From positions 27,741,501-27,805,500 of the forward strand of contig NC_079878.1 of NCBI RefSeq assembly GCF_029227915.1: 64,000 nt of DNA, written 5' to 3'. How positions within the stretch are numbered: position 1 is the first letter of the stretch; each line of letters begins with the position of its first letter. Position numbers and translations under genes: made by a program. The notes beneath the pieces are model-generated. The model saw only the letters and a list, made by a program, of their open reading frames with translations, had not been told where the DNA came from and ran no database searches. Below are positions 49,333 through 62,756 of the stretch, piece by piece. Origin of the DNA: Hydractinia symbiolongicarpus (Eukaryota; Cnidaria; Hydrozoa; Anthoathecata; Hydractiniidae).

Positions 49333-50823
49333 TGAAACGATTGACTGTGGCACTTAAATGAACGGATTTTGGACTGTGACCTTATAAATGGGATAAATGA
49401 GCCAATTGGATTCCAAGAAATAACATTCTTCTTAATTTGACATGATTGTCGGAACTCAACGATTACACTGGCCGCTGTGGTAGCGCTTCATTTAAAAATT
49501 TAAATAAGTAAGTCATTTTTTACTGTGGGACAAATCCTAGCCTTTATCGCGCACTGAAGAAATAGAGACAGTTTGAAAAACTACATTTCGATGAATTTCT
49601 AACGGTATCAGTCCGTTTAAGTGACGACGGTTGGGTCACATATTCGTCCCCACATGTGTTTAGGGATATTTTTCTGATATTACTAGGTTGTATTGCTTTT
49701 AACAGTGAAACGATTGACTGTGGCACTTAAATGAACGGATTTTGGACTGTGACCTTATAAATGTGATAAATGAGCCAATTGGATTCCAAGAAATAACATT
49801 CTTCTTAATTTGACATGATTGCTGTAACTCAACGATTATACTGGGCGCTGTGGTAGCGCTTTATTTGAAAACTTAGATAAATAAGACATTCTTTATTGTG
49901 GGACTAATCCTAGCCGTTATTGCGCGCTTAATAAATAGAAACAGTTTCAAAAACTACATTTCATTGACTTTCTAACGGTATCAATCCGCATGAATTACAA
50001 CGGTCGCGTCACAAATTCGTACCAACATGTATTTAGCGATATTTTTCTGATATTACTAGGTTGTATTGCTTTTAACAGTGAAACGATTGACTGTGGCACT
50101 TAAGTGAACGGATTTTGGACTGTGACCTCATAAATGTGATAAATAAGCCAATTGGACTCCAAGAAATAACATTCTTCTTAATTTGACATGATTGTCGGAA
50201 CTCAACGATTACACTGGCCGCTGTGGTAGCGCTTCATTTAAAAATTTAAATAAGTAAGTCATTTTTTACTGTGGGACAAATCCTAGCCTTTATCGCGCGC
50301 TGAAGAAATAGAGACAGTTTGAAAAACTACATTTCGATGAATTTCTAACGGTATCAGTCCGTTTAAGTGACGACGGTTGGGTTACATATTCGTCCCCACA
50401 TGTGTTTAGGGATATTTTTCTGATATTACTAGGTTGTATTGCTTTTAACAGTGAAAAGAGAGACTGTGGCACTTAAATGAACGGATTTTGGACTGTGACC
50501 TTATAAATGTGATGAATGAGCCAATTGGATTCCAAGAAATAACATTCTTCTTAATTTGACATGATTGCTGTAACTCAACGATTATACTGGGCGCTGTGGT
50601 AGCGCTTTATTTGAAAACTTAGATAAATAAGACATTTTTTATTGTGGGACTAATCCTAGCCGTTATTGCGCGCTTAATAAATAGATCCAGTTTCAAAAAC
50701 TACATTTCATTGACTTTCTAACAGTATCAATCCGCATGAATTACAACGGTTGCGTCACAAATTCGTACCAACATGTATTTAGCGATATTTTTCTGATATT
50801 ACTAGGTTTTATTGCTTTTAACA
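49333..50823 (+). repeat. 746 bp dimers with U tails
   Basis: Starts: 49332 (B-y-U), 49705 (B-x'-P), 50078 (B-y-U) and 50451 (B-x'-P). The B-y-U / B-x'-P pair is present twice at a 746 bp spacing. Both U monomers share tgtcggaactcaacg and cctagcctttatcg with the preceding trimer's D-y-U, so a D head has been exchanged for a B head. The boundary at 50451 carries gtgaaaagagagactg, a private change of the otherwise constant start motif. Confidence 0.8.
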
Positions 50824-52687
50824 GTGAAACGATTGACTGTGGCACTTAAGTGAACGGATTTTGGACTGTGACCTTATAAATGTGATAAATAAGCCAATTG
50901 GCCTCCAAGAAATAACATTCTTCTTAATTTGACATGATTGCTGCAACTCAGCGATTATACTGGGCGCTGTGGTAGCGTTTTATTTAAAAGCTTAGATAAA
51001 TAAGCCATTTTTATTGTGGGACCAATCCTAAACCTTATCGCCCGCTTAATAAAAAGGAACAGTTTCAACAACTACATATCATTGACTTTCTAACAGTATC
51101 AATCCGCATGAATTACAAGGGTTGCGTCACAAATTCGTACCAACATGCATTTAGCGATATCTTTCTGATATTACTAGGTTGTATTGCTTTTAACAGTGAA
51201 ACGATTGACTGTGGCACTTAAGTGAACGGATTTTGGACTGTGACCTTATAAATGTGATAAATAAGCCAATTGGACTCCAAGAAATAACATTCTTCTTAAT
51301 TTGACATGATTGCTGTAACTCAGCGATTACACTGGGCTCTGTGGTAGCGCTTCATTTAAAAATTTAAATAAGTAAGTCATCTTTTACTGTGGGACAAATC
51401 CTAGCCGTTATTGCGCGCTGAAGAAATAGAGACAGTTTCAAAAACTACATTTCTATGAATTTCTAACGGTATTAGTCCGTTTGGGTTACAACGGTTGCGT
51501 GACATATTCGTCCCCACATGTGTTTAGGGATATTGTCCTGATATTACTAGGTTGTATTGCTTTTAACAGTGAAACGATTGACTGTGGCACTTAAGTGAAC
51601 GGATTTTCTACTGTGACCTTATAAATGTGGTAAATGAGCCAATTGGACTCCAAGAAATAGCATTCTTCTTAATTTGACATGATTGCTGTAACTCAGCGAT
51701 TATACTGGGCGCTGTGGTAGCGCTTTATTTAAAAGCTTAGATAAATAAGCCATTTTTTATTGTCGGACCAATCCTATACCTTATCGCGCGCTTAATAAAT
51801 AGGAACAGTTTCAAAAACTAAATTTCATTGACTTTCTAACAGTATCAATCCGCATGAATTACAACGGTTGCGTCACAAATTCGTACCAACATGCATTTAG
51901 CGATATCTTTCTGATATTACTAGGTTGCATCGCCTTTAACAGTGAAACGATTGACTGTGGCACTTAAATGAACTGATTTTTGACTTTGACCTCATAAAAG
52001 TGATAAATGAGCCAATTGGATTCCAAGAAATAACATTCTTCTTAATTTGACATGATTGCTGTAACTCAGTGATTATACTGGGCGCTGTGGTAGCGCTTTA
52101 TTTGAAAACTTAGATAAATAAGCCATTTTTTATTGTGGGACCAATCCTAGCCGTTATTGCGCGTTTAATAAATAGAAACAGTTTCAAAAACTACATTTCA
52201 TTGAACTTCTAACAGTATCAATCCGCATGAATTACAACGGTTGCGTCACAAATTCGTACCAACATGTATTTAGCGATATTTTTCTGATATTACTAGGTTG
52301 CATTGCTTTTAACATTGAAACGATTGACTGTGGCGCTTACGTGAACGGATTTTGGACTGTGACCTTATAAATGTGATAAATGAGCCAATTGGACTCCCAG
52401 AAATAACATTCTTCTTAATTTGACGTGATTGCTGTAACTCAGCGATTAAACTGGGCGCTGTAGTAGCGCTTTATTTAAAAGCTTAGATAAATAAGCCATT
52501 TTTTAATGTAGGACAAGTCCTAGCCGTTATCGCGCGCTGAAGAAATAGAGACAGTTTCAAAAACTACATTTCAATGAATTTCTAACGGTATTAGTTCGTT
52601 TGGGTTACAACGGTTGCGTGACATATTCGTCCCCACATGTGTTTAGGGATATTGTCCTGATATTACTACGTTGTATTGCTTTTAACA
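50824..52687 (+). repeat. Mixed block, monomers 137-141
   Basis: Starts: 50824 (B-x-P, 372), 51196 (B-y-R), 51569 (B-x-P, with ttttctactgtg), 51942 (A-x'-P) and 52315 (B-x-R). No internal higher-order period is visible. The series from 51196 resembles parts of 21-24 kb. Private changes include gctgcaactc, cgcccgctta, tgtcggacc and gtaggacaagtcc. Confidence 0.75.
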
Positions 52688-55298
52688 GTGAAACGATTGA
52701 CTCTGGCACTTACGTGAACGGATTTTGGACTGTGACCTTATAAATGTGATAAATGAGCCAACTGGATTCCAAGAAATAACATTCTTATTAATTTGACATG
52801 ATTGCTGTAACTCAGCGATTACACTGGGCGCTGTGGTAGCGCTTCATTTAAAAATTTAAATAAGTAAGTCATCTTTTACTGTGGGACAAAACCTAGCCGT
52901 TATCGCGCGCTGAAAAAATAGAGACAGATTTAAAAACTACATTTCAATGAATTTCTAACGGTATCAGTCCGTTTGAGTGACGACGGTTGCGTCACATATT
53001 TGTCCCCACATGTGTTTAGGTATATTTTTCTGATATTACTAGGTTGTATTGCTTTTATCAGTGAAACGATTGACTGTGGGACTTAATTGAACTGATTCTG
53101 GACTGTGACCTTATAAATGTGATAAATGAGATAATTGGACTCCAAGGAAAAACGTCCTTCTTAGTTTGACATGATTGCTGGAACTCAGCGATTATACTGG
53201 ACACTGTGGTAGCGCTTCATTTAAAAATTTAAATAAGTAAATCATTTTTTACTGTGGGACAAATCCTAGCCGTTATCGCGCGCTGAAGAAATAGAGACAG
53301 TTTCAAAAACTACATTTCGATGAATTTCACACGGTATCAGTCCGTTTAGGTGACGACGGTTGGGACACATATTCGTCCCCACATGTGTTTAGGGATATTT
53401 TTCTAATATTACTAGGTTGTATTGCTTTTAACAGTGAAACGATTGACTGTGGCACTTAAATGAACGGATTTTGGACTGTGACCTTATAAATGTGATAAAT
53501 GAGCCAACTGGATTCCAAGAAATAACATTCTTATTAATTTGACATGATTGATGTAACTCAGCGATTACACTGGGCGCTGTGGTAGCGCTTCAATTAAAAA
53601 TTTAAATAAGTAAGTCATCTTTTACTGTGGGACAAATCCTAGCCGTTATCGCGCGCTGAAAAAATAGAGACAGTTTTAAAAACTACATTTCAATGAATTT
53701 CTAACGGTATCAGTCCGTTTGAGTGACGACGGTTGCGTCACATATTTGTCCCCACATGTGTTTAGGTATATTTTTCTGATATTACTAGGTTGTATTGCTT
53801 TTATCAGCGAAACGATTGACTGTGGGACTTAATTGAACTGATTCTGGACTGTGACCTTATAGATGTGATAAATGAGATAATTGGACTCCAAGGAAAAACG
53901 TCCTTCTTAGTTTGACATGATTGCTGGAACTCAGCGATTATACTGGACACTGTGGTAGCGCTTCATTTAAAAATTTAAATAAGTAAGTCATTTTTTACTC
54001 TGGGACAAATCCTAGCCGTTATCGCGCGCTGAAGAAATAGAGACAGTTTGAAAAACTACATTTCGATGAATTTCACACGGTATCAGTCCGTTTAGGTGAC
54101 GACGGTTGAGACACATATTCGTCTCCACATGTGTTTAGGGATATTTTTCTAATATTACTAGGTTGTATTGCTTTTAACAGTGAAACGATTGACTGTGGCA
54201 CTTAAATGAACGGATTTTGGACTGTGACCTTATAAATGTGATAAATGAGCCAATTGGATTCCAAGAAATAACATTCTTATTAATTTGACATGATTGCTGT
54301 AACTCAGCGATTACACTGGGCGCTGTGGTAGCGCTTCATTTAAAAATTTAAATAAGTAAGTCATCTTTTACTGTGGGACAAATCCTAGCCGTTATCGCGC
54401 GCTGAAAAAATAGAGACAGTTTTAAAAACTACATTTCAATGAATTTCTAACGGTATCAGTCCGTTTGAGTGACGACGGTTGCGTCACATATTTGTCCCCA
54501 CATGTGTTTAGGTATATTTTTCTGATATTACTAGGTTGTATTGCTTTTATCAGCGAAACGATTGACTGTGGGACTTAATTGAACTGATTCTGGACTGTGA
54601 CCTTATAAATGTGATAAATGAGATAATTGGACTCCAAGGAAAAACGTCCTTCTTAGTTTGACATGATTGCTGGAACTCAGCGATTACACTGGACACTGTG
54701 GTAGCGCTTCATTTAAAAATATAAATAAGTAAGTCATTTTTTACTGTTGGACAAATCCTAGCCGCTATCGCGCGCTGAAGAAATAGAGACAGTTTGAAAA
54801 ACTACATTTCGATGAATTTCACACGGTATCAGTCCGTTTAGGTGACGACGGTTGGGACACATATTCGTCTCCACATGTGTTTAGGGATATTTTTCCAATA
54901 TTACTAAGTTGTATTGCTTTTAACAGTGAAACGATTGACTGTGGCACTTAAATGAACGGATTTTGGACTGTGACCTTATAAATGTGATAAATGAGCCAAC
55001 TGGATTCCAAGAAATAACATTCCTATTAATTTGACATGATTGCTGTAACTCAGCGATTAAACTGGGCGTTGTGGTAGCGCTTCATTTGAAAATTTAAATA
55101 AGCAAGTCATTTTTTACTGTGGGACAAATCCTAGCCGTTATTGCGCGCTGAAGAAATAGAGACAGTTTCAAAAACTACATTTCAATGAATTTCTAACGGT
55201 ATTAGTTCGTTTGGGTTACAACGGTTGCGTGACATATTCGTCCCCACATGTGTTTAGGGATATTGTCCTGATATTACTACGTTGTATTGCTTTTAACA
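52688..55298 (+). repeat. 746 bp dimer HOR, B-y-Q / D-y-U' x 3
   Basis: Starts: 52688 (B-y-Q), 53061 (D-y-U'), 53434 (B-y-Q), 53807 (D-y-U'), 54180 (B-y-Q), 54553 (D-y-U') and 54926 (B-y-R). All U' monomers share aaaaacgtcc, ggacactgtgg, tttcacacggtatc, tttaggtgacg and tttctaatatt or tttccaatatt; the Q monomers share aggtatattt and atcagcgaaacg or atcagtgaaacg. All middles are y, so this segment is the densest in ATTTAAA/TTTAAAT dyads. Copies differ from each other by scattered single bases. Confidence 0.85.
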
Positions 55299-55698
55299 GT
55301 GAAACGATTGACTCTGGCACTTACGTGAACGGATTTTGGACTGTGACCTTATAAATGTGATAAATGAGCCAATTGGACTCCAAGAAATAACATTCTTCTT
55401 AATTTGACATGATTGCTGTAACTCAGCGATTAAACTGGGCGCTGTGGTAGCGCTTTATTTAAAAGCTTAGATAAATAAGCCATTTTTTAATGTGGGACAA
55501 ATCCTAGACCTTATCGCGCGCTTAATAAATAGGAACAGTTTCAAAAACTAAATTTCATTGACTTTCTAACATTATCAATTCGCATGAATTATAACGGTGG
55601 CGTCACAAATTCGTACCAACATGCATTTAGCGATATCTTTCTGATATTGCTAAGTTGCATCGCTTTTAACAGAGAAACGATTGACTGTGGCACTTAAA
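55299..55698 (+). repeat. Single B-x-P monomer and start of an A monomer
   Basis: Monomer 55299 (B-x-P) is followed at 55672 by an A-x'-P monomer whose start reads agagaaacg. The 1491 bp duplication begins at 55699 inside that A head. The order B-x-P, A-x'-P, B-x recurs at 60146-60892. Confidence 0.8.
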
Positions 55699-57189
55699 TG
55701 AACTGATTTTTGACTTTGACCTCGTAAAAGTGATAAATGAGCCAATTGGATTCCAAGAAAAAACATTCTTCTTAATTTGACATGATTGCTGTAACTCAAC
55801 GATTATACTGGGCGCTGTGGTAGCGCTTTATTTGAAAACTTAGATAAATAAGACATTTTTTATTGTGGACCAATCCTAGCCGTTATTGCGCGCTTAATAA
55901 ATAGAAACAGTTTTAAAAACTACATTTTATTGACTTTCTAACAGTATCAATCCGCATGAATTACAACGGTTGCGTCACAAATTCGTACCAACATGTATTT
56001 AGCGATTTTTTTCTGATATTACTAGGTTGTATTGCTTTTAACAGTGAAACGATTGACTGTGGCACTTAAGTGAACGGATTTTGGACTGTGACCTTATAAA
56101 TGTGATAAATAAGCCAATTGGACTCCCAGAAATAACATTCTTCTTAACTTGACATGATTGCTGTAACTCAGCGATTAAACTGGGCGCTGTGGTAGCGCTT
56201 TATTTAAAAGCTTAGATAAATAAGCCATTTTTTAATGTGGGACAAGTCCTAGCCGTTATCGCGCGCTGAAGAAGTAGAGACAGTTTCAAAAACTACATTT
56301 CAATGAATTTCTAACGGTATTAGTTCGTTTGGGTTACAACGGTTGCGTGACATATTCGTCCCCACATGTGTTTAGGGATATTGTCCTGATATTACTACGT
56401 TGTATTGCTTTTAACAGTGAAACGATTGACTCTGGCACTTACGTGAACAACTTTTGGACTGTGACCTTATAAATGTGATAAATGAGATAATTGGACTCCA
56501 AGGAAAAACGTCCTTCTTAGTTTGACATGATTGCTGGAACTCAGCGACTATACTGGACACTGTGGTAGCGCTTCATTTAAAAATTTAAATAAGTAAGTCA
56601 TTTTTTACTGTGGGACAAATCCTAGCCGTTATCGCGCGCTGAAGAAATAGAGACAGTTTGAAAAACCACATTTCGATGAATTTCACACGGTATCAGTCCG
56701 TTTAGGTGACGACGGTTGGGACACATATTCGTCCCCATATGTGTTTAGGGATATTTTTCTAATATTACTAGGTTGTATTGCTTTTAACAGTGAAACGATT
56801 GACTGTGGTACTTAAATGAACGGATTTTGGACTGTGACCTTATAAATGTGATAAATGAGCCAACTGGATTCCAAGAAATAACATTCTTATTAATTTGACA
56901 TGATTGCTGTAACTCAGCGATTACACTGGGCGCTGTGGTAGCGCTTCATTTAAAAATTTAAATAAGTAAGTCATCTTTTACTGGGGGACAAATCCTAGCC
57001 GTTATCGCGCGCTGAAAAAATAGAGACAGTTTTAAAAACTACATTTCAATGAATTTCTAACGGTATCAGTCCGTTTGAGTGACGACGGTTGCGTCACATA
57101 TTTGTCCCCACATGTGTTTATGTATATTTTTCTGATATTACTAAGTTGTATTGCTTTTATCAGTGAAACGATTGACTGTGGGACTTAAT
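55699..57189 (+). repeat. 1491 bp tetramer duplication, copy 1
   Basis: It covers most of 55672 (A-x'-P, 372), then 56044 (B-x-R), 56417 (D-y-U') and 56790 (B-y-Q), and ends in the head of 57163. Private marks repeated 1491 bp on include gtggaccaatcc, agcgatttttt (56001 and 57492), gactcccag, gacaagtcc, gaagtagag, acgtgaacaac (56441 and 57932), gactatactgg, aaaaaccac, ccccatatg, gtggtactta and ctgggggac (56981 and 58472). Confidence 0.9.
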
Positions 57190-58680
57190 TGAACTGATTT
57201 TTGACTTTGACCTCGTAAAAGTGATAAATGAGCCAATTGGATTCCAAGAAAAAACATTCTTCTTAATTTGACATGATTGCTGTAACTCAACGATTATACT
57301 GGGCGCTGTGGTAGCGCTTTATTTGAAAACTTAGATAAATAAGACATTTTTTATTGTGGACCAATCCTAGCCGTTATTGCGCGCTTAATAAATAGAAACA
57401 GTTTTAAAAACTACATTTTATTGACTTTCTAACAGTATCAATCCGCATGAATTACAACGGTTGCGTCACAAATTCGTACCAACATGTATTTAGCGATTTT
57501 TTTCTGATATTACTAGGTTGTATTGCTTTTAACAGTGAAACGATTGACTGTGGCACTTAAGTGAACGGATTTTGGACTGTGACCTTATAAATGTGATAAA
57601 TAAGCCAATTGGACTCCCAGAAATAACATTCTTCTTAACTTGACATGATTGCTGTAACTCAGCGATTAAACTGGGCGCTGTGGTAGCGCTTTATTTAAAA
57701 GCTTAGATAAATAAGCCATTTTTTAATGTGGGACAAGTCCTAGCCGTTATCGCGCGCTGAAGAAGTAGAGACAGTTTCAAAAACTACATTTCAATGAATT
57801 TCTAACGGTATTAGTTCGTTTGGGTTACAACGGTTGCGTGACATATTCGTCCCCACATGTGTTTAGGGATATTGTCCTGATATTACTACGTTGTATTGCT
57901 TTTAACAGTGAAACGATTGACTCTGGCACTTACGTGAACAACTTTTGGACTGTGACCTTATAAATGTGATAAATGAGATAATTGGACTCCAAGGAAAAAC
58001 GTCCTTCTTAGTTTGACATGATTGCTGGAACTCAGCGACTATACTGGACACTGTGGTAGCGCTTCATTTAAAAATTTAAATAAGTAAGTCATTTTTTACT
58101 GTGGGACAAATCCTAGCCGTTATCGCGCGCTGAAGAAATAGAGACAGTTTGAAAAACCACATTTCGATGAATTTCACACGGTATCAGTCCGTTTAGGTGA
58201 CGACGGTTGGGACACATATTCGTCCCCATATGTGTTTAGGGATATTTTTCTAATATTACTAGGTTGTATTGCTTTTAACAGTGAAACGATTGACTGTGGT
58301 ACTTAAATGAACGGATTTTGGACTGTGACCTTATAAATGTGATAAATGAGCCAACTGGATTCCAAGAAATAACATTCTTATTAATTTGACATGATTGCTG
58401 TAACTCAGCGATTACACTGGGCGCTGTGGTAGCGCTTCATTTAAAAATTTAAATAAGTAAGTCATCTTTTACTGGGGGACAAATCCTAGCCGTTATCGCG
58501 CGCTGAAAAAATAGAGACAGTTTTAAAAACTACATTTCAATGAATTTCTAACGGTATCAGTCCGTTTGAGTGACGACGGTTGCGTCACATATTTGTCCCC
58601 ACATGTGTTTATGTATATTTTTCTGATATTACTAAGTTGTATTGCTTTTATCAGTGAAACGATTGACTGTGGGACTTAAT
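57190..58680 (+). repeat. 1491 bp tetramer duplication, copy 2
   Basis: Starts inside: 57163 (D start joined to A-x'-P, 372), 57535 (B-x-R), 57908 (D-y-U') and 58281 (B-y-Q). No difference from copy 1 was seen. The joint is readable: copy 2 begins at tgaactgatt, ten bases shared by the D head (followed by ctgg) and the A head (followed by tttg). Monomer 57163 is a D/A recombinant as a result. Identity at offset 1491 runs to 58690. Confidence 0.9.
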
Positions 58681-60145
58681 TGAACTGATTCTGGACTGTG
58701 ACCTTATAAATGTGATAAATGAGATAATTGGACTCCAAGGAAAAACGTCCTTCTTAGTTTGACATGATTGATGGAACTCAGCGATTATACTGGACACTGT
58801 GGTAGCGCTTCATTTCAAAATTTAAATAAGTAAGTCATTTTTTACTGTGGGACAAATCCTAGCCGTTATCGCGCGCTGAAGAAATAGAGACAGTTTGAAA
58901 AACTACATTTCGATGAATTTCACACGGTATCAGTCCGTTTAGGTGACGACGGTTGGGACACATATTCGTCCCCACATGTGTTTAGGGATATTTTTCTAAT
59001 ATTACTAGGTTGTATTGCTTTTAACAGTAAAACGATTGACTGTGGCACTTAAATGAACGGATTTTGGACTGTGACCTTATAAATGTGATAAATGAGCCAA
59101 CTGCATTCCAAGAAATAACATTCTTATTAATTTGACATGATTGCTGTAACTCAGCGATTACACTGGGCGCTGTGGTAGCGCTTCATTTAAAAATTTAAAT
59201 AAGTAAGTCATCTTTTACTGTGGGACAAATCCTAGCCGTTATCGCGCGCTGAAAAAATAGAGACAGTTTTAAAAACTACATTTCAATGAATTTCTAACGG
59301 TATCAGTCCGTTTGAGTGACGACGGTTGCGTCACATATTTGTCCCCACATGTGTTTAGGTATATTTTTCTGATATTACTAGGTTGTATTGCTTTTATCAG
59401 TGAAACGATTGACTGTGAGACTTAATTGAACTGATTCTGGACTGTGACCTTATAAATGTGATAAATGAGATAATTGGACTCCAAGGAAAAACGTCCTTCT
59501 TAGTTTGAAATGATTGCTGGAACTCAGCGATTATACTGGAAACTGTGGTAGCGCTTCATATAAAAATTTAAATAAGTAAGTCATTTTTTACTGTGGGACA
59601 AATCCTAGCCGTTATCGCGCGCTGAAGAAATAGAGACAGTTTGAAAAACTACATTTCGATGAATTTCACACGGTATCAGTCCGTTTAGGTGACGACGGTT
59701 CAGACACATATTCGTCTCCACATGTGTTTAGGGATATTTTTCTAATATTACTAGGTTGTATTGCTTTTAACAGTGAAACGATTGACTGTGGCACTTAAAT
59801 GAACGGATTTTGGACTGTGACCTTATAAATGTGATAAATGAGCCAACTGGATTCCAAGAAATAACATTCTTATTAATTTGACATGATTGCTGTAACTCCG
59901 CGATTAAACTGGGCGTTGTGGTAGCGCTTCATTTGAAAATTTAAATAAGCAAGTCATTTTTTACTGTGGGACAAATCCTAGCCGTTATTGCGCGCTGAAG
60001 AAATAGAGACAGTTTCAAAAACTACATTTCAATGAATTTCTAACGGTATTAGTTCGTTTGGGTTACAACGGTTGCGTGACGTATTCGTCCCCACATGTGT
60101 TTAGGGATATTGTCCTGATATTACTACGTTGTATTGCTTTTAACA
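58681..60145 (+). repeat. 746 bp dimer HOR resumed, D-y-U' / B-y-Q
   Basis: Starts: 58654 (D-y-U'), 59027 (B-y-Q), 59400 (D-y-U') and 59773 (B-y-R). The order and marks are those of 52688-55298, so the 1491 bp duplication interrupts a dimer domain. The copy at 59773 ends with an R tail, as 54926 does, followed in both by B-x-P and A-x'-P. Private changes include acagtaaaacg (59023-59033) and ctgcattcc. Confidence 0.8.
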
Positions 60146-62756
60146 GTGAAACGATTGACTCTGGCACCTACGTGAACGGATTTTGGACTGTGACCTTATA
60201 AATGGGATAAATGAGCCAATTGGATTCCAAGAAATAACATTCTTCTTAATTTGACATGATTGCTGTAACTCAGCGATTCAACTGGGCGCTGTGGTAGCGC
60301 TTTATATAAAAGCTTAGATAAATAAGCCATTTTTTAATGGGGGACAAATCCTAGACCTTATCGCGCGCTTAATAAATAGGAACAGTTTCAAAAACTAAAT
60401 TTCATTGACTTTCTAACATTATCAATCCGCATGAATTATAACGGTGGCGTCACAAATTCGTACCAACATGCATTTAGCGATATCTTTCTGATATTGCTAG
60501 GTTGCATCGCTTTTAACAGAGAAACGATTGACTGTGGCACTTAAATAAACTGATTTTTGACTTTGACCTCGTAAAAGTGATAAATGATCCAATTGGATTC
60601 CAAGAAATAACATTCTTCTTAATTTGACATGATTGCTGTAACTCAACGATTATACTGGGCGCTGTGGTAGCGCTTTATTTGAAAACTTAGATAAATAAGG
60701 CATTTTTTATTGTGGGACCAACCCTAGCCGTTATTGCGCGCTTAATAAATAGAAACAGTTTTAAAAACTACATTTCATTGACTTTCTAACAGTATCAATC
60801 CGCATGAATTACAACGGTTGCGTCACAAATTCGTACCAACATGTATTTAGCGATATTTTTCTGATATTACTAGGTTGTATTGCTTTAAACAGTGAAACGA
60901 TTGACTGTGGCACTTAAGTGAACGGATTTTGGACTGTGACCTTATAAATGTGATAAATAAGCCAATTGGACTCCAAGAAATAACATTCTTCTTAATTTGA
61001 CATGATTGCTGTAACTCAGCGATTATACTGGGCGCTGTGGTAGCGTTTTATTTAAAAGCTTAGATAAATAAGCCATTTTTTAATGTGGGACCAATCCTAG
61101 ACCTTATCGCGCGCTTAATAAATAGGAACAGTTTCAAAAACTACATTTCATTGACTTTCTAACAGTATCAATCCGCATGAATTACAAGGGTTGCGTCACA
61201 AATTCGTACCAACATGCATTTAGGGATATCTTTCAGATATTACTAGGTTGCATTGCTTTTAACAGTGAAACGATTGACTGTGGGACTTAATTGAACTGAT
61301 TCTGGACTGTGACCTTATAAATGTGATAAATAAGACAATTGGACTCCAAGAAATAACATTCTTCTTAATTTGACATGATTGTCGGGACTCAGCGACTACA
61401 CTGGCCGCTCTGGTAGCGCCTCATTTAAAAATTTAAATAAGTAAGTCATTTTTTACTGTGAGACAAAACCTAGCCGTTATCGCGCGCTGAAGAAATAGAG
61501 ACAGTTTGAAAAACTACATTTCGATGAATTTCTAACGGTATCAGTCCGTTTAAGTGACGACGGTTGGGTCACATATTCGTCCCCACATGTGTTTAGGGAT
61601 ATTTTTCTGATATTACTAGGTTGTATTGCTTTCAACAGTGAAACGATTGACTGTGGCACTTAAGTGAACGGATTTTGGACAGTGACCTTATAAATGTGAT
61701 AAATGAGCCAATTGGACTCCAAGAAATAACATTCTTCTTAATTTGACATGATTGCTGTAAATCAACGATTATACTGGGCGCTCTGGTAGCGCTTTATTTG
61801 AAAACTTAGATAAATAAGACATTTTTTATTGTGGGACCAATCCTAGCCGTTATCGCGCGCTGAAGAAATAGAGACAGTTTTAAAAACTACATTTCAATGA
61901 ATTTCTAACGGTATCAGTCCGTTTGAGTGACGACGGTTGCGTCACATATTTGTCCCCACATATGTTTAGGGATATTTTTCTGATATTACTAGGTTGTATT
62001 GCTTTTAACAGTGAAACGATTGACTGTGGCACTTAAGTGAACGGATTTTGTACTGTGACCTTATAAATGTGATAAATGAGCCAATTGGACTCCAAGAAGT
62101 AACATTCTTCTTAATTTGACATGATTGCTGTAACTCAGCGATTATACTGGGCGCTGTGGTAGCGCTTTATTTAAAAGCTTAGATAAATAAGCCATTTTTT
62201 ATTGTGGGACCAATCCTAGACCTTATCGCGCACTTAATAAATAGGAACAGTTTCAAAAACTAAATTTCATTGACCTTCTACCATTATCAATCCGCATGAA
62301 TTATAACGGTGGCGTCACAAATTCGTACCAACATGCATTTAACGATATCTTTCTGATATTACTAGGTTGCATCGCTTTTAACAGTGAAGCGATTGACTGT
62401 GGCACTTAAATGAACTGATTTTTGACTTTGACCTCATAAAAGTGATAAATGAGCCAATTGGATTCCAAGAAATAACATTCTTCTTAATTTGACATGATTG
62501 CTGTAACTCAGCGATTAAACTGGGCGCTGTGGTAGCGCTTTATTTAAAAGCCTAGATAAATAAGCCATTTTTTAATGTGGGAACAATCCTAGACCTTATC
62601 GTGCGCTTAATAAATAGGAACAGTTTCAAAAACTACATTTCATTGACTTTCTAACAGTATCAATCCGCATGAATTACAACGGTTGCGTCACATATTTGTC
62701 CCCACATGTGTTTAGGGATATTTTTCTGATATTGCTACGTTGTATTGCTTTTAACA
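60146..62756 (+). repeat. Mixed block, monomers 162-168
   Basis: Starts: 60146 (B-x-P), 60519 (A-x'-P), 60892 (B-x-P), 61265 (D-y-U), 61638 (B-x' joined to Q), 62011 (B-x-P) and 62384 (A-x, hybrid P/Q tail). Two recombinant monomers are visible. In 61638 an x' middle changes near 61855 to gccgttatcgcgcgctgaag and a Q tail. In 62384 a P tail changes near 62685 to cacatatttgtccccac. Otherwise the order repeats 55299-56417 at the start. Confidence 0.75.
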
